Below, one piece after another: positions 51,872-62,730 of a stretch of DNA of 64,000 nucleotides. Each line of letters begins with the position of its first letter. The stretch's first letter is position 1. Both the position numbers and the translations under genes were made by a program. The stretch is from Qipengyuania seohaensis (lineage in GTDB: Bacteria; Pseudomonadota; Alphaproteobacteria; Sphingomonadales; Sphingomonadaceae), in the NCBI RefSeq assembly GCF_002795865.1, contig NZ_CP024920.1, forward strand, positions 2,515,001 to 2,579,000, written 5' to 3'. The notes beneath the pieces are model-generated. The model did not search any database, was not told the origin of the DNA, and was given only the letters and a program-made list of their open reading frames with translations.

Positions 51872-53734
51872 ATGGCGAGCGAACTCAGCGAGATCGAAAG
51901 CTTTCTCAAATCGACCGCTCCTTTCGACAGGCTCGGCGATGAGCAGGTTCGCGCCATAGTCCGCAAGATCACGGTGCGCTATTACCGGAGCGGAGATGAA
52001 ATCCTGCGCAGCGGCGAGCACAACGACTTCCTGTTCGTCGTGCGATCGGGGGCGGTGGAATTGCGGCTGGCGGGGGACGAGTTGACCGCGCGACTGGAGC
52101 AAGGCGGGTGCTTCGCTTTCCCCTCGCTGCTGCGCGGCGGCGAGGTGCGCAATACGACGACAGCGCTGGAAGACACGCTCTGTTATTTGCTTCCGGCGGA
52201 CGAATTCCATGCCTTGCGGAAAAGTTCGCAAGGCTTTCGCGACTATTTCGCCGATAGCGAGCAGGAACGCATTCGCAGCGCGGTTCGCGACCTCAAATGC
52301 AATCGGTCACAATCGCTCGAACAGATCACAATCGGCTCGCTGGTCCCGCACCGCGAGCCGGTGTCGTGCAGTCCCAATCTTTCGATAGCCGATGCCGCCT
52401 CCCTGATGAGCGACCGGGACGTCAGCACCTTGGCGGTGTACAGCGACGGGCGGCTGAAGGGCATTTTCACGGACAAGGATTTGCGCAACCGAGTGGTCGC
52501 CATGCGCAGGTCGCTCGATGCGCCGATTTCCGACGTCATGACGCCGTCTCCGCTGACACTGCCGGAAGGGGCCAGCCTGTCCGAGGCGATGGGCATGATG
52601 GCGGCCGGGGGTTTTCGCCACATACCGGCACTTGGCCCGACAGGGGAACTGCGCGCGATCCTGAGCGCGACCGACATCCTCGCGCATCTCGGCGACAGTG
52701 CGATCGATACCGGAATGCTGGTGTCGAATGCCGCATCGCCCGACGCCCTGATAGCCGCCTCGAGGCAAATTCCCGAAGGCTTTGCGCGCATGGAGGCGGG
52801 CGGCTTCCATGCCGAACACACCATGCGTTTCACCTCGGCCCTTGGTGAGGCGGTACACCGCCGTGCGGCACAGCTGGCAGAAGCGGAACTGGGGCCGCCT
52901 CCGGTGCCCTATGCGCTGCTGGTGTTCGGCTCGCTTGCCCGCGGTGAACAATTGGTGGGATCGGACCAGGATAACGGCATCGTCATGGACGACGCTGTGG
53001 ACGGGGCAGGGCGGGAATATTTCGCGGCTCTGGGAGCGCGCGTCTCGGACATCCTGAACGATGCCGGATATGTCTATTGCAACGGCGGGATCATGGCCGG
53101 GAATGCCGATCAGCGTCTTACCGTCGGCGAATGGCGAGACCGCTATTCGCGCTGGATATCCGATCCCGACGAAGACAGCATCCTGCGTGCGACGATCTTC
53201 TTCGATATGCGCGCAGTCCACGGTTCCGCCGAGCTTGCGGCGAACCTGCGTAGTCCTGTGCTCGAGCAGGCGAAGGCCAGCCCCCTGTTCATCAGCTACC
53301 TTGCGCGCGACGCCCAGCGCAGCCGCGTGCCGCTGGGCATTTTTCGCAACCTAGTGCTGGAGAAATCAGCCGACGGCGAGAAGATCTTCGATGCCAAGGC
53401 GCAGGCCATCCTGCCGATCATCGATATCGCCCGCAGCCTTGCATTCTCCGAGGGCATTGCCGCCGTCGGCACGCTCGAACGGCTGGATGCGCTGGCAGAT
53501 GCGGGAAAAATGGCCCGGGGTGATGCGGAGAGCCTTAAGGACGCATTCCTCCTCGTGAATGAACTGCGCATCGCTCACCAGGCCGCGCAGGTGCGCGCCG
53601 GCATCGCGCCCGACAACCGGATCGCTCCCGCGACGCTTTCGCCGTTGGAGCGCGATTACCTGAAGGATGCATTCCCCGTCGTCCGGGCCGGACTGGAATC
53701 GCTCAAGCGCAATCTGGCGGGCGGCATTGCGTGA
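51872..53734 (+). CDS. cNMP-binding/CBS/DUF294 putative nucleotidyltransferase
   Basis: This 620-residue protein has four parts. Residues about 15-130 are a cyclic-nucleotide-binding-like domain (RSGEHNDFLFVVRSGAVELR). Residues about 155-285 are a CBS pair with ISDVMTPSPLTLPEG. Residues about 340-450 are a DUF294 nucleotidyltransferase core with VFGSLARGEQLVGSDQDNG (GSxxRGE and the DQDN acids), and residues about 470-615 are a DUF294_C helical domain. The fold is that of GlnE/GlnD-like enzymes, which modify other proteins or nucleotides; the real substrate is unknown. It leads a run that reaches the acetate symporter. Confidence 0.9.
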   Translation: MASELSEIESFLKSTAPFDRLGDEQVRAIVRKITVRYYRSGDEILRSGEHNDFLFVVRSGAVELRLAGDELTARLEQGGCFAFPSLLRGGEVRNTTTALEDTLCYLLPADEFHALRKSSQGFRDYFADSEQERIRSAVRDLKCNRSQSLEQITIGSLVPHREPVSCSPNLSIADAASLMSDRDVSTLAVYSDGRLKGIFTDKDLRNRVVAMRRSLDAPISDVMTPSPLTLPEGASLSEAMGMMAAGGFRHIPALGPTGELRAILSATDILAHLGDSAIDTGMLVSNAASPDALIAASRQIPEGFARMEAGGFHAEHTMRFTSALGEAVHRRAAQLAEAELGPPPVPYALLVFGSLARGEQLVGSDQDNGIVMDDAVDGAGREYFAALGARVSDILNDAGYVYCNGGIMAGNADQRLTVGEWRDRYSRWISDPDEDSILRATIFFDMRAVHGSAELAANLRSPVLEQAKASPLFISYLARDAQRSRVPLGIFRNLVLEKSADGEKIFDAKAQAILPIIDIARSLAFSEGIAAVGTLERLDALADAGKMARGDAESLKDAFLLVNELRIAHQAAQVRAGIAPDNRIAPATLSPLERDYLKDAFPVVRAGLESLKRNLAGGIA

Positions 53735-54401
53735 GCGGGTGGGACGCTGGCGTTTCGCGCGCGGCCTCAAAGCCTGCGCTGCAGCCGACGACGAGGTCCT
53801 GACCCGCTACGCCGCTGCTGCATGGCCTTCGCCGGACATTCTTGCACGCGAGGCGCCGCTGCTGGCGCTCGATTTCGAGCTCGATGGCCTGGCGCGTAAT
53901 GCCCATGTCCTGCAGGCGGGTTGGATCGGTTTCGATAGCGGCGGGATAGCTCTTGCAGGAGCGCGTTCGGTCGATGTCCGCAGTCTCAGGCAGTTGGACG
54001 ATAGCGCTGTCGCAGTGCACGGCATCGGCGAAGAGCGCGCGCGTCAGGGGGTGGCGTTGCAGGAGGCAGCGCGCAGCTTCCTTGGCGACCTTGCGGGCAG
54101 GATACTCGTGGCCCACGGCTCGTCGATCGAGCGCGACGTCATCCGGCGGATATCCAGGGCGATGTTCGGTATCGAAGCGCCGGTACGCGCGATCTGCACG
54201 CTGCACCTGGAACGCAGGATCAGCCCCAACCTGGTGGGTAGCGATGCCTATCGCCTGTCGGCCGCGCGCAAGCGGCACAATCTGCCCGGATACGCACAGC
54301 ACGATGCCTTGTCCGACGCCCTGGCGACTGCCGAACTTTTCCTCGCACAGCTATCCAGGCTGCCCGCGGACGTCAGGCTCGGATCACTCGAAAGCTGGTA
54401 G
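53727..54401 (+). CDS. DEDDh-type 3'-5' exonuclease
   Basis: This 224-residue protein has the three exonuclease motifs of the DnaQ superfamily: Exo I LALDFELDGL, Exo II LVAHGSSIERDVI, and Exo III HDALSDALATAEL (H-x4-D). It is not the replicative epsilon subunit, as it has no polymerase-binding tail. The start is uncertain: TTG 53727 overlaps the upstream stop by eight bases, and GTG 53739 is an alternative. The overlap with the DUF294 gene implies the two are made together. Confidence 0.82.
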   Translation: MRERVGRWRFARGLKACAAADDEVLTRYAAAAWPSPDILAREAPLLALDFELDGLARNAHVLQAGWIGFDSGGIALAGARSVDVRSLRQLDDSAVAVHGIGEERARQGVALQEAARSFLGDLAGRILVAHGSSIERDVIRRISRAMFGIEAPVRAICTLHLERRISPNLVGSDAYRLSAARKRHNLPGYAQHDALSDALATAELFLAQLSRLPADVRLGSLESW

Positions 54402-54512
54402 GACGCCCTATTAGACTTATGTCGCTCTCGCCCTTGCGAGGGGTCTTCCATAGCCTCGTGAAGAAGCTCCCGAATCTGCGGGTGCTCGACACATAGGAGG
54501 AAGGGGGAGGCC

Positions 54513-54791
54513 ATGGCCGAAACGAACGAAACCCATGAAACCAGCGAAGCGGAGGGCGCCTACTGGCGCGACAATATCCGCCTGCTGGTCAGTTTGATGG
54601 CGATCTGGTTCGCCTGTTCCTTCGGGGCGGGCATCCTGTTCCGCGAATGGCTCGACCAGTTCATGCTTGGGGGATACCCGCTCGGCTTCTGGTTCGCCCA
54701 GCAGGGTTCGATCTACATCTTCATCGCGCTCATCGTCTTCTACGTCGTCAGGATGAAGAAGCTCGAGCGCAAGTACGATCTCGACGACTGA
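54513..54791 (+). CDS. DUF4212 small subunit of a sodium/solute symporter
   Basis: This 92-residue protein has two membrane helices (about 22-45 and 62-82), the family segment AYWRDNIRLLVSLMAIWF and the FAQQGSIYIFIALIVFYVVR helix. DUF4212 proteins are encoded directly upstream of ActP-like solute:sodium symporters and are thought to be a partner subunit. GGAGG-rich sequence before ATG 54513 is a strong ribosome site. The symporter follows after 10 bases. Confidence 0.92.
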   Translation: MAETNETHETSEAEGAYWRDNIRLLVSLMAIWFACSFGAGILFREWLDQFMLGGYPLGFWFAQQGSIYIFIALIVFYVVRMKKLERKYDLDD

Positions 54792-54801
54792 GGAGGCGAT
54801 C

Positions 54802-56577
54802 ATGGACACACAGACCCTGATCTACATTTTCGTCGGTCTCAGTTTCGCACTGTACATCGGTATCGCGATCTGGTCGCGCGCCGGTTCGACGAAGGAATTC
54901 TACGTTGCCGGCGGCGGGGTGAACCCGGTCGTCAACGGCATGGCGACAGCGGCCGACTGGATGAGCGCGGCAAGCTTCATCTCGATGGCCGGCCTCATCG
55001 CGTTCCTCGGCTATGACGCGTCGGTCTACCTGATGGGCTGGACCGGCGGCTACGTGTTGCTGGCGCTTTTGCTCGCGCCCTACCTGCGCAAGTTCGGCCA
55101 GTTCACCGTGCCCGATTTCATCGGGACGCGGTACTATTCAAAGACCGCACGCGTGGTGGCGGTGATCTGCCTGATCTTCATCAGTTTCACTTACATCGCA
55201 GGCCAGATGCGCGGCGTGGGGATCGTGTTCTCGCGCTTCCTCGACGTGCCGATCACGCTCGGCGTGATCATCGGCATGGGCATCGTCTTCGTCTACGCCG
55301 TGCTCGGCGGGATGAAGGGCATCACCTATACGCAGGTCGCGCAATATTGCGTGCTGATCTTCGCCTATATGGTCCCCGCCTTCTTCCTCAGCTTCATGAT
55401 CACCGGCAATCCGATCCCGCAGATCGGGCTGGGTTCGACGGTCGACGACGGATCGGGGTTATACGTCTTGCAGAAACTGAACCTCGTGCTCTCCGACCTG
55501 GGCTTCGGGAACTATACCGACGGCTCCAAGAGCATGATCGACGTGTTCTGCATCACGCTGGCGCTGATGGTGGGTACGGCAGGTCTGCCGCACGTCATTG
55601 TGCGCTTCTTCACCGTGCCCAAGGCATCCGATGCACGCAAGTCGGCGGGCTGGGCGCTGGTCTTCATCGCCCTGCTTTACACCACCGCTCCGGCAGTCGG
55701 CGCCTTCGCCCGTATCAACTTCATCGATACGGTGAACGAGACGAGCTATTCCGAGGCTCCCGGCTGGTTCAAGAACTGGGAGCGCAACGACCTGATCGCC
55801 TTCCAGGACAAGAACAACGATGGCGTAATGCAGTACCGCAGCGGGGACGCCTTCGAAGGTGCGCCGGAATTCGCGGAAGGCACCGGTCCTTCGGGCGAGC
55901 GTGTCGTGACCAACGCTCCCGTCGCCGACAGCGAGAACGAGGTCTATGTCGACCGCGACATCATGGTGCTGGCCAATCCGGAAATCGGCAATCTGCCGGG
56001 ATGGGTGATTGCGCTGGTCGCAGCCGGCGGCCTTGCCGCAGCCTTGTCGACTGCGGCAGGACTGTTGCTGGTGATTTCCAGCTCGGTCAGCCACGATTTG
56101 CTAAAGTCCACCTTCAAGCCGAATATCTCGGAGAAGGGTGAACTGCTTGCGGCCCGTGTCGCGGCTACTGCGGCAATCGTGGTGGCAGGCTATCTCGGCA
56201 TCTATCCGCCGGGATGGGTGGCACAGGTCGTGGCCTTTGCCTTCGGACTTGCCGCTGCCAGCCTGTTCCCCGCCATCTTCATGGGCATTTTCTCCAAGTC
56301 CATGAACAAGGAGGGCGCCATTGCCGGCATGGTCGTGGGTCTGGTCTTCACCTTCGGCTACATCTTCTACTTCAAGTTGATGAACCCGGCGGCGAATGTC
56401 GCGGACAACTGGCTGTTCGGTATTTCGCCCGAAGGCATCGGCGTGGTCGGCATGGTACTGAACTTCGCCGTCGCGATCGCGATCTCGAAGGTGACGGCCA
56501 GCCCGCCGGTCGAAATCCGCAAGCTGGTGGACTCCATCCGCGTACCGCGCGGTGCCGGGGACGCCCACGCGCATTGA
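54802..56577 (+). CDS. actP: ActP-like solute:sodium symporter (acetate permease family)
   Basis: This 591-residue transporter of the solute:sodium symporter family has about 13 helices. It carries the family motifs EFYVAGGGVNPVVNGMATAA DWMSAASFI (first Na+-site region), GTRYYSK, AGLPHVIVRFFTVP, and a large periplasmic loop (about 310-395). It belongs to the VC_2705-like branch paired with DUF4212. Acetate or another short carboxylate is the likely substrate, inferred from the family and from acs nearby. A strong terminator follows. Confidence 0.9.
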   Translation: MDTQTLIYIFVGLSFALYIGIAIWSRAGSTKEFYVAGGGVNPVVNGMATAADWMSAASFISMAGLIAFLGYDASVYLMGWTGGYVLLALLLAPYLRKFGQFTVPDFIGTRYYSKTARVVAVICLIFISFTYIAGQMRGVGIVFSRFLDVPITLGVIIGMGIVFVYAVLGGMKGITYTQVAQYCVLIFAYMVPAFFLSFMITGNPIPQIGLGSTVDDGSGLYVLQKLNLVLSDLGFGNYTDGSKSMIDVFCITLALMVGTAGLPHVIVRFFTVPKASDARKSAGWALVFIALLYTTAPAVGAFARINFIDTVNETSYSEAPGWFKNWERNDLIAFQDKNNDGVMQYRSGDAFEGAPEFAEGTGPSGERVVTNAPVADSENEVYVDRDIMVLANPEIGNLPGWVIALVAAGGLAAALSTAAGLLLVISSSVSHDLLKSTFKPNISEKGELLAARVAATAAIVVAGYLGIYPPGWVAQVVAFAFGLAAASLFPAIFMGIFSKSMNKEGAIAGMVVGLVFTFGYIFYFKLMNPAANVADNWLFGISPEGIGVVGMVLNFAVAIAISKVTASPPVEIRKLVDSIRVPRGAGDAHAH

Positions 56578-56600
56578 ACGCGACGGGTCGTAGCAGGAAG

Positions 56601-56628
56601 GGGCGGTGCCGACAGGTGCCGCCCTTTT
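56601..56628 (+). terminator. Rho-independent terminator after actP
   Basis: GGGCGGTGCC (56601-56610) pairs with GGTGCCGCCC (56615-56624) with two G·U pairs and a GACA tetraloop, followed by TTTT. This is the strongest terminator in the window and separates the symporter operon from the histidine-kinase gene. Confidence 0.85.
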
Positions 56629-56680
56629 CGTTGCATAATCGGATGCTTGCGATAGCTTCCGGTACGGAGGGAGGAGAGCG

Positions 56681-59600
56681 ATGCTGTTCGGCGCCGCGAT
56701 TGCTGCAGCGACACTTTATCTGATTACCCTGTTCTGGCTCGCCGCGCGGCAGGACCGGCGGGCGGAGGAAGGGTATGCGCCGTCGCGCCGCCGGAGGGGC
56801 TGGATCTACGGCCTCAGCCTTGCGGTCTATTGCACCAGCTGGACCTTTTTCGGCGGCGTCGGGTCGGCGGCCAACAGCGGGCTGCACTACCTGCCGATCT
56901 ACCTCGGGCCGATCCTGGTGTTCACCTTCGGCTTCGGCCTGGTGCGCCGTATCCTTGCGCAGGCCAAGGCCCAGCATTCGACCTCGATCGCGGACTTCCT
57001 GTCCGCGCGATACGGCAAGAGCGCGAGCGTGGCTGCTCTGGTCACGATCATCGCAACAGTCGGCTCGCTCCCGTACATGGCCTTGCAACTGCAATCGGTC
57101 GGCAGTTCGCTGCTGGCGCTCGATCCCGAATTGCAGGCAAGCGTTTCGACCGAAGAGCTGGTCCTGCTGGTCGCTGCCAGCATGGCGCTGTTTGCCATAC
57201 TGTTCGGTTCGCGTCGCGGCGATCGGGCGGGGGACAACGCCGGACTGGTGCTGACGATTGCGGTGGAATCGGTGGTGAAGCTGCTGGCGCTCTTGGCGAT
57301 CGCGGCATTGGCGTTGGCCGTCCTTTCTGACCTTCCGGCAGGGCGCACCGCCTCGCCATTTTCGATGGCCCAGCTCGATGCGCGCTTTGTCGTTTTGACC
57401 ATCATCGCGGGGTGTGCGGCGCTGTGCCTGCCGCGCCAGTTCCACATGGCGTTCGTCGAAGCGCAGACCGAGCGCGCGACGCGTACCATGCAATGGTTGT
57501 TTCCTACCTATCTGGCGGTGACTTCGCTGGTTATCGTGCCCATCGTGCTGGCGGGGTTTGCGGTGCTCCCCCAGGGCACACAGGCCGATATGATCGTCAT
57601 GGCATTGCCGCTCGCGACGGGAAGCGAGGCACTGGCCCTGCTGGTCTTTATCGGCGGATTTTCTGCCTCGACCGGAATGATCGTCGTGGCGAGCGTGGCC
57701 TTGTCCACGATGATCACCAACGATCTCGTGTCCCCGCTGCTGTTCCGCAGGGAATTGCGCGGCACGGGCGATCGCACCCGGCTCGCCGCACGGCTCCTCA
57801 TGGTGCGCCGCCTGATCATCGCGGCACTCCTGTTCTTCGCCTACCTCTTTTACCTTGGCTTCGGTGCTGTGGCCGACCTGGCGGGGCTGGGCACACTGGC
57901 ATTCGCGGCGATGGCGCAATTCGCGCCCGGTCTCATCCTCGGGGTCACCAGTCGCCACGGCAACAAGGGCGGAATGGTAGCCGGCCTGACCGTCGGTTTC
58001 GCTTGCTGGCTGATCCTCCTGATACTGCCCGCCGCCACGGGCGAGTCGGCAATCTTTTCCATTCACCCCGATCCGCTTGTGTCCGGAGTGCTGCTGAGTC
58101 TTGGCGCCAATATCGCGGCATATTGGATGGGCTCGGCCGTGAGCCGCGAGACGCTGGTCGATGCGGCACAAGCGGCTGCATTCGTGGGCACGACCGCGCC
58201 GGGTACGCGGCCGGGCTTCGTCACGGCCAAGCGCGTGGCCGACATCCGCCTGCTGCTCGCCCAGTTCGTTGGCCAGAAGCGCGCTAGTGCCGCAATCGAG
58301 GCGATGGGGGCGGGCCTTCGCGACAGCGACCCTGCGGATCAGGATATGCTGGCGATGGTCGAACGCACGATTGCCGGCGTCGTTGGCACGTCTTCTGCAC
58401 GCATGCTTCTGTCGAGCTGGTCGCAGGGCGATCCGGTGCCGCTCGAACAAGTCGTGGCCATGTTCGACGAAACGAACCGCAGGCTGACTTTCAGCGGCGA
58501 CCTTCTGCAGCTTGCCATCGAGAACATCGACCAGGGGGTCGCATTGGTGGACAAGGACATGAACCTTGTCGCCTGGAACAGCCGCTACCAGGAGATGTTC
58601 GCTCTGCCGGATGAGCTGGCCAGCGTGGGAACTCCGATTGCCGACCTGATCCGCTTCAACCTGCGCCAGAGCGGCACGCCCGAAAGCGAAGTTGAACTGC
58701 AGGTCGCAAGACGGCTGGAGCATATGCGCGCGGGCCGCCAGCACCGGATGGAGCGCGAACAGCATGACGGGCGCATCATGCGTATCGTCGGCAATCCCGC
58801 GCCCGGCGGCGGCTATGTGACCAGCTATAGCGACGTGACTGCCGACCGCAGGGCAGAGCAGGCGCTCGAATCCAAGGTGGCCGAACGCACGCAGCAATTG
58901 AGCGAGGCTAACGCCGCGCTCGAAGCGGCTACGCGTTCAAAGACGCGCTTCCTGGCAGCGGCAAGCCATGACCTGATCCAGCCACTCAACGCGGCTCGCC
59001 TGTTCGCCTCGGCCTTGGGTGAGGAGGTACGGGGCAGGGACCAGCTGGTGCGGCTGGTCAAGGATCTCGACGGCTCGATCACCTCGGCCGACCGCCTCAT
59101 CCGCGCCCTACTGGATATTTCCAAGCTGGACGGTGGCGGCATCGAACCGCGTATGGAACCGGTCGCGCTCGACGACATATTCGACGAAATCATGCGCGAG
59201 TTTGCCGTGCAGGCGCACAGCAAGGGCTTGCGGTTCGCACGAGTGCGGAGCAGCGCATGGATCCAGACCGATCGCGCCTTGATGGCGAGCATCGTGCGCA
59301 ACCTGATGAGCAATGCGATCCGCTATACGCAAAGCGGCGGCGTGCTCCTGGGTGCGAGAAGGGTCGGTGACGGGATCGATCTATGCGTTTGCGACACCGG
59401 TCCCGGTATTCCGGAGAAGGACGTCGAGCGTCTGTTCGACGAATTCCAGCGCGGGGAAACCAGCGACAGGGAAGGGCTGGGGCTTGGCCTTGCGATCGTG
59501 AGGCGCATTGCGGCTTTGCTGGATGTAGAGGTCGAGACACGCTCCATGGTCGGGCAGGGGACGACTTTCGCAGTGCGCCTGCCGGTCCTGCGCTGGGGTG

Positions 59601-60046
59601 CGCGGACTGCGGCGGCTCCCAGGCGCAAGGCCTCGACGCTGGCCAATGCGCGCGTGCTCGTCGTCGATAATGATCCCGCCGCCCTCAGCGCGACCACTGC
59701 CTTGCTTAGGAGATGGGGACTGGAGGTGGTCTGCGCCCTCGGCGAGGAAGAAGCGCTTCGCGTCGCACCCACGGCGCCTGACGTCGCGCTCATGGATTTC
59801 CGGCTCGATGGCGATGCGCGCGGCGATGGCGTCTATGAACAGCTGTGCGCGCACTGGGGTGCACGCCCTCCGGCCATATTGCTGACTGCCGAAGCGGGAG
59901 AGGAAACGGAGCAAGCCGCACGGCGCATGGGGGCCAATCGCCTGCTCAAGCCGTCTTCCCCGGCCGCATTGCGAGCACTGATTGCCGATTGCGTTGCCCG
60001 CAGCGGGGCCGCCAGTCAGCCCGAAGCCGACTCCGCCGCGTCCTGA
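56681..60046 (+). CDS. CrbS-type hybrid histidine kinase with symporter-like sensor domain
   Basis: The 1121-residue protein has four parts. Residues about 1-480 are a solute:sodium-symporter-like membrane domain (about 13 helices). A PAS domain covers about 600-720 (IDQGVALVDKDMNLVAWNSR). HisKA has H763 in ASHDLIQPLNAARLF, followed by an ATPase domain with NLMSNAIRYT, DTGPGIPEKDVERLFDEF and GLGLGLAIVRRI. A C-terminal receiver has D1039 in MDFRLD. This is the architecture of CrbS/MxtR, which control acetyl-CoA synthetase in gammaproteobacteria. The last 31 bases overlap the convergent response-regulator gene. Confidence 0.92.
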   Translation: MLFGAAIAAATLYLITLFWLAARQDRRAEEGYAPSRRRRGWIYGLSLAVYCTSWTFFGGVGSAANSGLHYLPIYLGPILVFTFGFGLVRRILAQAKAQHSTSIADFLSARYGKSASVAALVTIIATVGSLPYMALQLQSVGSSLLALDPELQASVSTEELVLLVAASMALFAILFGSRRGDRAGDNAGLVLTIAVESVVKLLALLAIAALALAVLSDLPAGRTASPFSMAQLDARFVVLTIIAGCAALCLPRQFHMAFVEAQTERATRTMQWLFPTYLAVTSLVIVPIVLAGFAVLPQGTQADMIVMALPLATGSEALALLVFIGGFSASTGMIVVASVALSTMITNDLVSPLLFRRELRGTGDRTRLAARLLMVRRLIIAALLFFAYLFYLGFGAVADLAGLGTLAFAAMAQFAPGLILGVTSRHGNKGGMVAGLTVGFACWLILLILPAATGESAIFSIHPDPLVSGVLLSLGANIAAYWMGSAVSRETLVDAAQAAAFVGTTAPGTRPGFVTAKRVADIRLLLAQFVGQKRASAAIEAMGAGLRDSDPADQDMLAMVERTIAGVVGTSSARMLLSSWSQGDPVPLEQVVAMFDETNRRLTFSGDLLQLAIENIDQGVALVDKDMNLVAWNSRYQEMFALPDELASVGTPIADLIRFNLRQSGTPESEVELQVARRLEHMRAGRQHRMEREQHDGRIMRIVGNPAPGGGYVTSYSDVTADRRAEQALESKVAERTQQLSEANAALEAATRSKTRFLAAASHDLIQPLNAARLFASALGEEVRGRDQLVRLVKDLDGSITSADRLIRALLDISKLDGGGIEPRMEPVALDDIFDEIMREFAVQAHSKGLRFARVRSSAWIQTDRALMASIVRNLMSNAIRYTQSGGVLLGARRVGDGIDLCVCDTGPGIPEKDVERLFDEFQRGETSDREGLGLGLAIVRRIAALLDVEVETRSMVGQGTTFAVRLPVLRWGARTAAAPRRKASTLANARVLVVDNDPAALSATTALLRRWGLEVVCALGEEEALRVAPTAPDVALMDFRLDGDARGDGVYEQLCAHWGARPPAILLTAEAGEETEQAARRMGANRLLKPSSPAALRALIADCVARSGAASQPEADSAAS

Positions 60047-60651
60047 TCTACGACCAGCTTCGCGGCCAGCAATACAGCCTGCGTCCGGTTCACCACGCCA
60101 AGCTTGCGGAAAATCGCCGTGATGTGAGCTTTGACGGTCGCTTCGCTGATATTGAGTTCGTAAGCGATTTGCTTGTTGAGCAGGCCCTCGTTGAGCTGTG
60201 CCAGGATACGGCGCTGGGCAGGTGTTAGGGTCGCGATCTTGGCCAGGTCTTCATCCGGGTCGGCGTCGGTCACGGGGAACCACTCATCTCCGTCCCGGAC
60301 GCAGGCGAGAGCATCGCGCATTTGCTCCAGCGGGGCAGATTTGGGAATGAAAGCCGCAGCGCCGAGCTGGCTCGCAGCCGCATAGACGCGCGGATCCTCG
60401 CTCGCCGAAACGATCGCCACGGGCAGGGCGGGAAAGTCCTGCCGGAAGTCCATGAGGGCAGACAGCCCCCGCGAGTCTTCCATGTGGAGGTCGAGCAGCA
60501 GGGCCTCCGCCCCCGTTTCGACCTCGGCGCGCGCTTGTGCGGCGGAGGAGGCTTCCACGATCTCGGCATCCGGCCAGACCTTGCCCACCGCATGGCTCAA
60601 CGCCGTGCGGAAGAGCGGGTGGTCGTCGGCGATGATAATGCGCTGCGTCAT
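60016..60651 (-). CDS. CrbR-type LuxR/NarL-family response regulator
   Basis: The 211-residue regulator has a receiver with D54 as phosphoacceptor (LLLDLHMEDSRGL) and the DDHPLFRTAL motif. A C-terminal LuxR helix-turn-helix follows: LTPAQRRILAQLNEGLLNKQ, IAYELNISEATVKAHITAIF. It is the natural partner of the adjacent kinase and matches CrbR/ErdR in position and type. It follows acs by six bases, so it is probably transcribed with acs, and overlaps the kinase gene tail to tail. Confidence 0.93.
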   Translation of the reverse strand: MTQRIIIADDHPLFRTALSHAVGKVWPDAEIVEASSAAQARAEVETGAEALLLDLHMEDSRGLSALMDFRQDFPALPVAIVSASEDPRVYAAASQLGAAAFIPKSAPLEQMRDALACVRDGDEWFPVTDADPDEDLAKIATLTPAQRRILAQLNEGLLNKQIAYELNISEATVKAHITAIFRKLGVVNRTQAVLLAAKLVVDQDAAESASG

Positions 60652-60657
60652 GGGCGG

Positions 60658-62589
<1,932 letters not shown>

Positions 62590-62646
62590 GAAAGTGTCTC
62601 CCTTCAGCGACGGCATAGCAGGTAAGCGGCCAGTCGCGCTTTCAGA

Positions 62647-62667
62647 CGAAGGTCTTACGACCAATCG
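62647..62667. promoter_or_regulatory. Inverted repeat in the acs/porin intergenic region
   Basis: GGTC-TTAC-GACC (62651-62662) lies in imperfect dyad CGAAGGTCTTACGACCAATCG, 62 bases from the acs start and 69 from the porin start. A similar GAC-TTAT-GTC is at 54414-54423, before the DUF4212 gene. These could be sites of the CrbR-type regulator; the match between them is weak. Confidence 0.3.
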
Positions 62668-62730
62668 CCCATTTATCCAGTCCAGCCTTGCCCATCATAA
62701 TCGCCCGACAAGAAATAGAGGGAGGTTGGA

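Noticed and set aside
56372..58897. 841-codon open frame on the minus strand
   Set aside because: Antisense to the kinase and symporter ends; Arg/His/Gln-rich composition is typical of a shadow frame.
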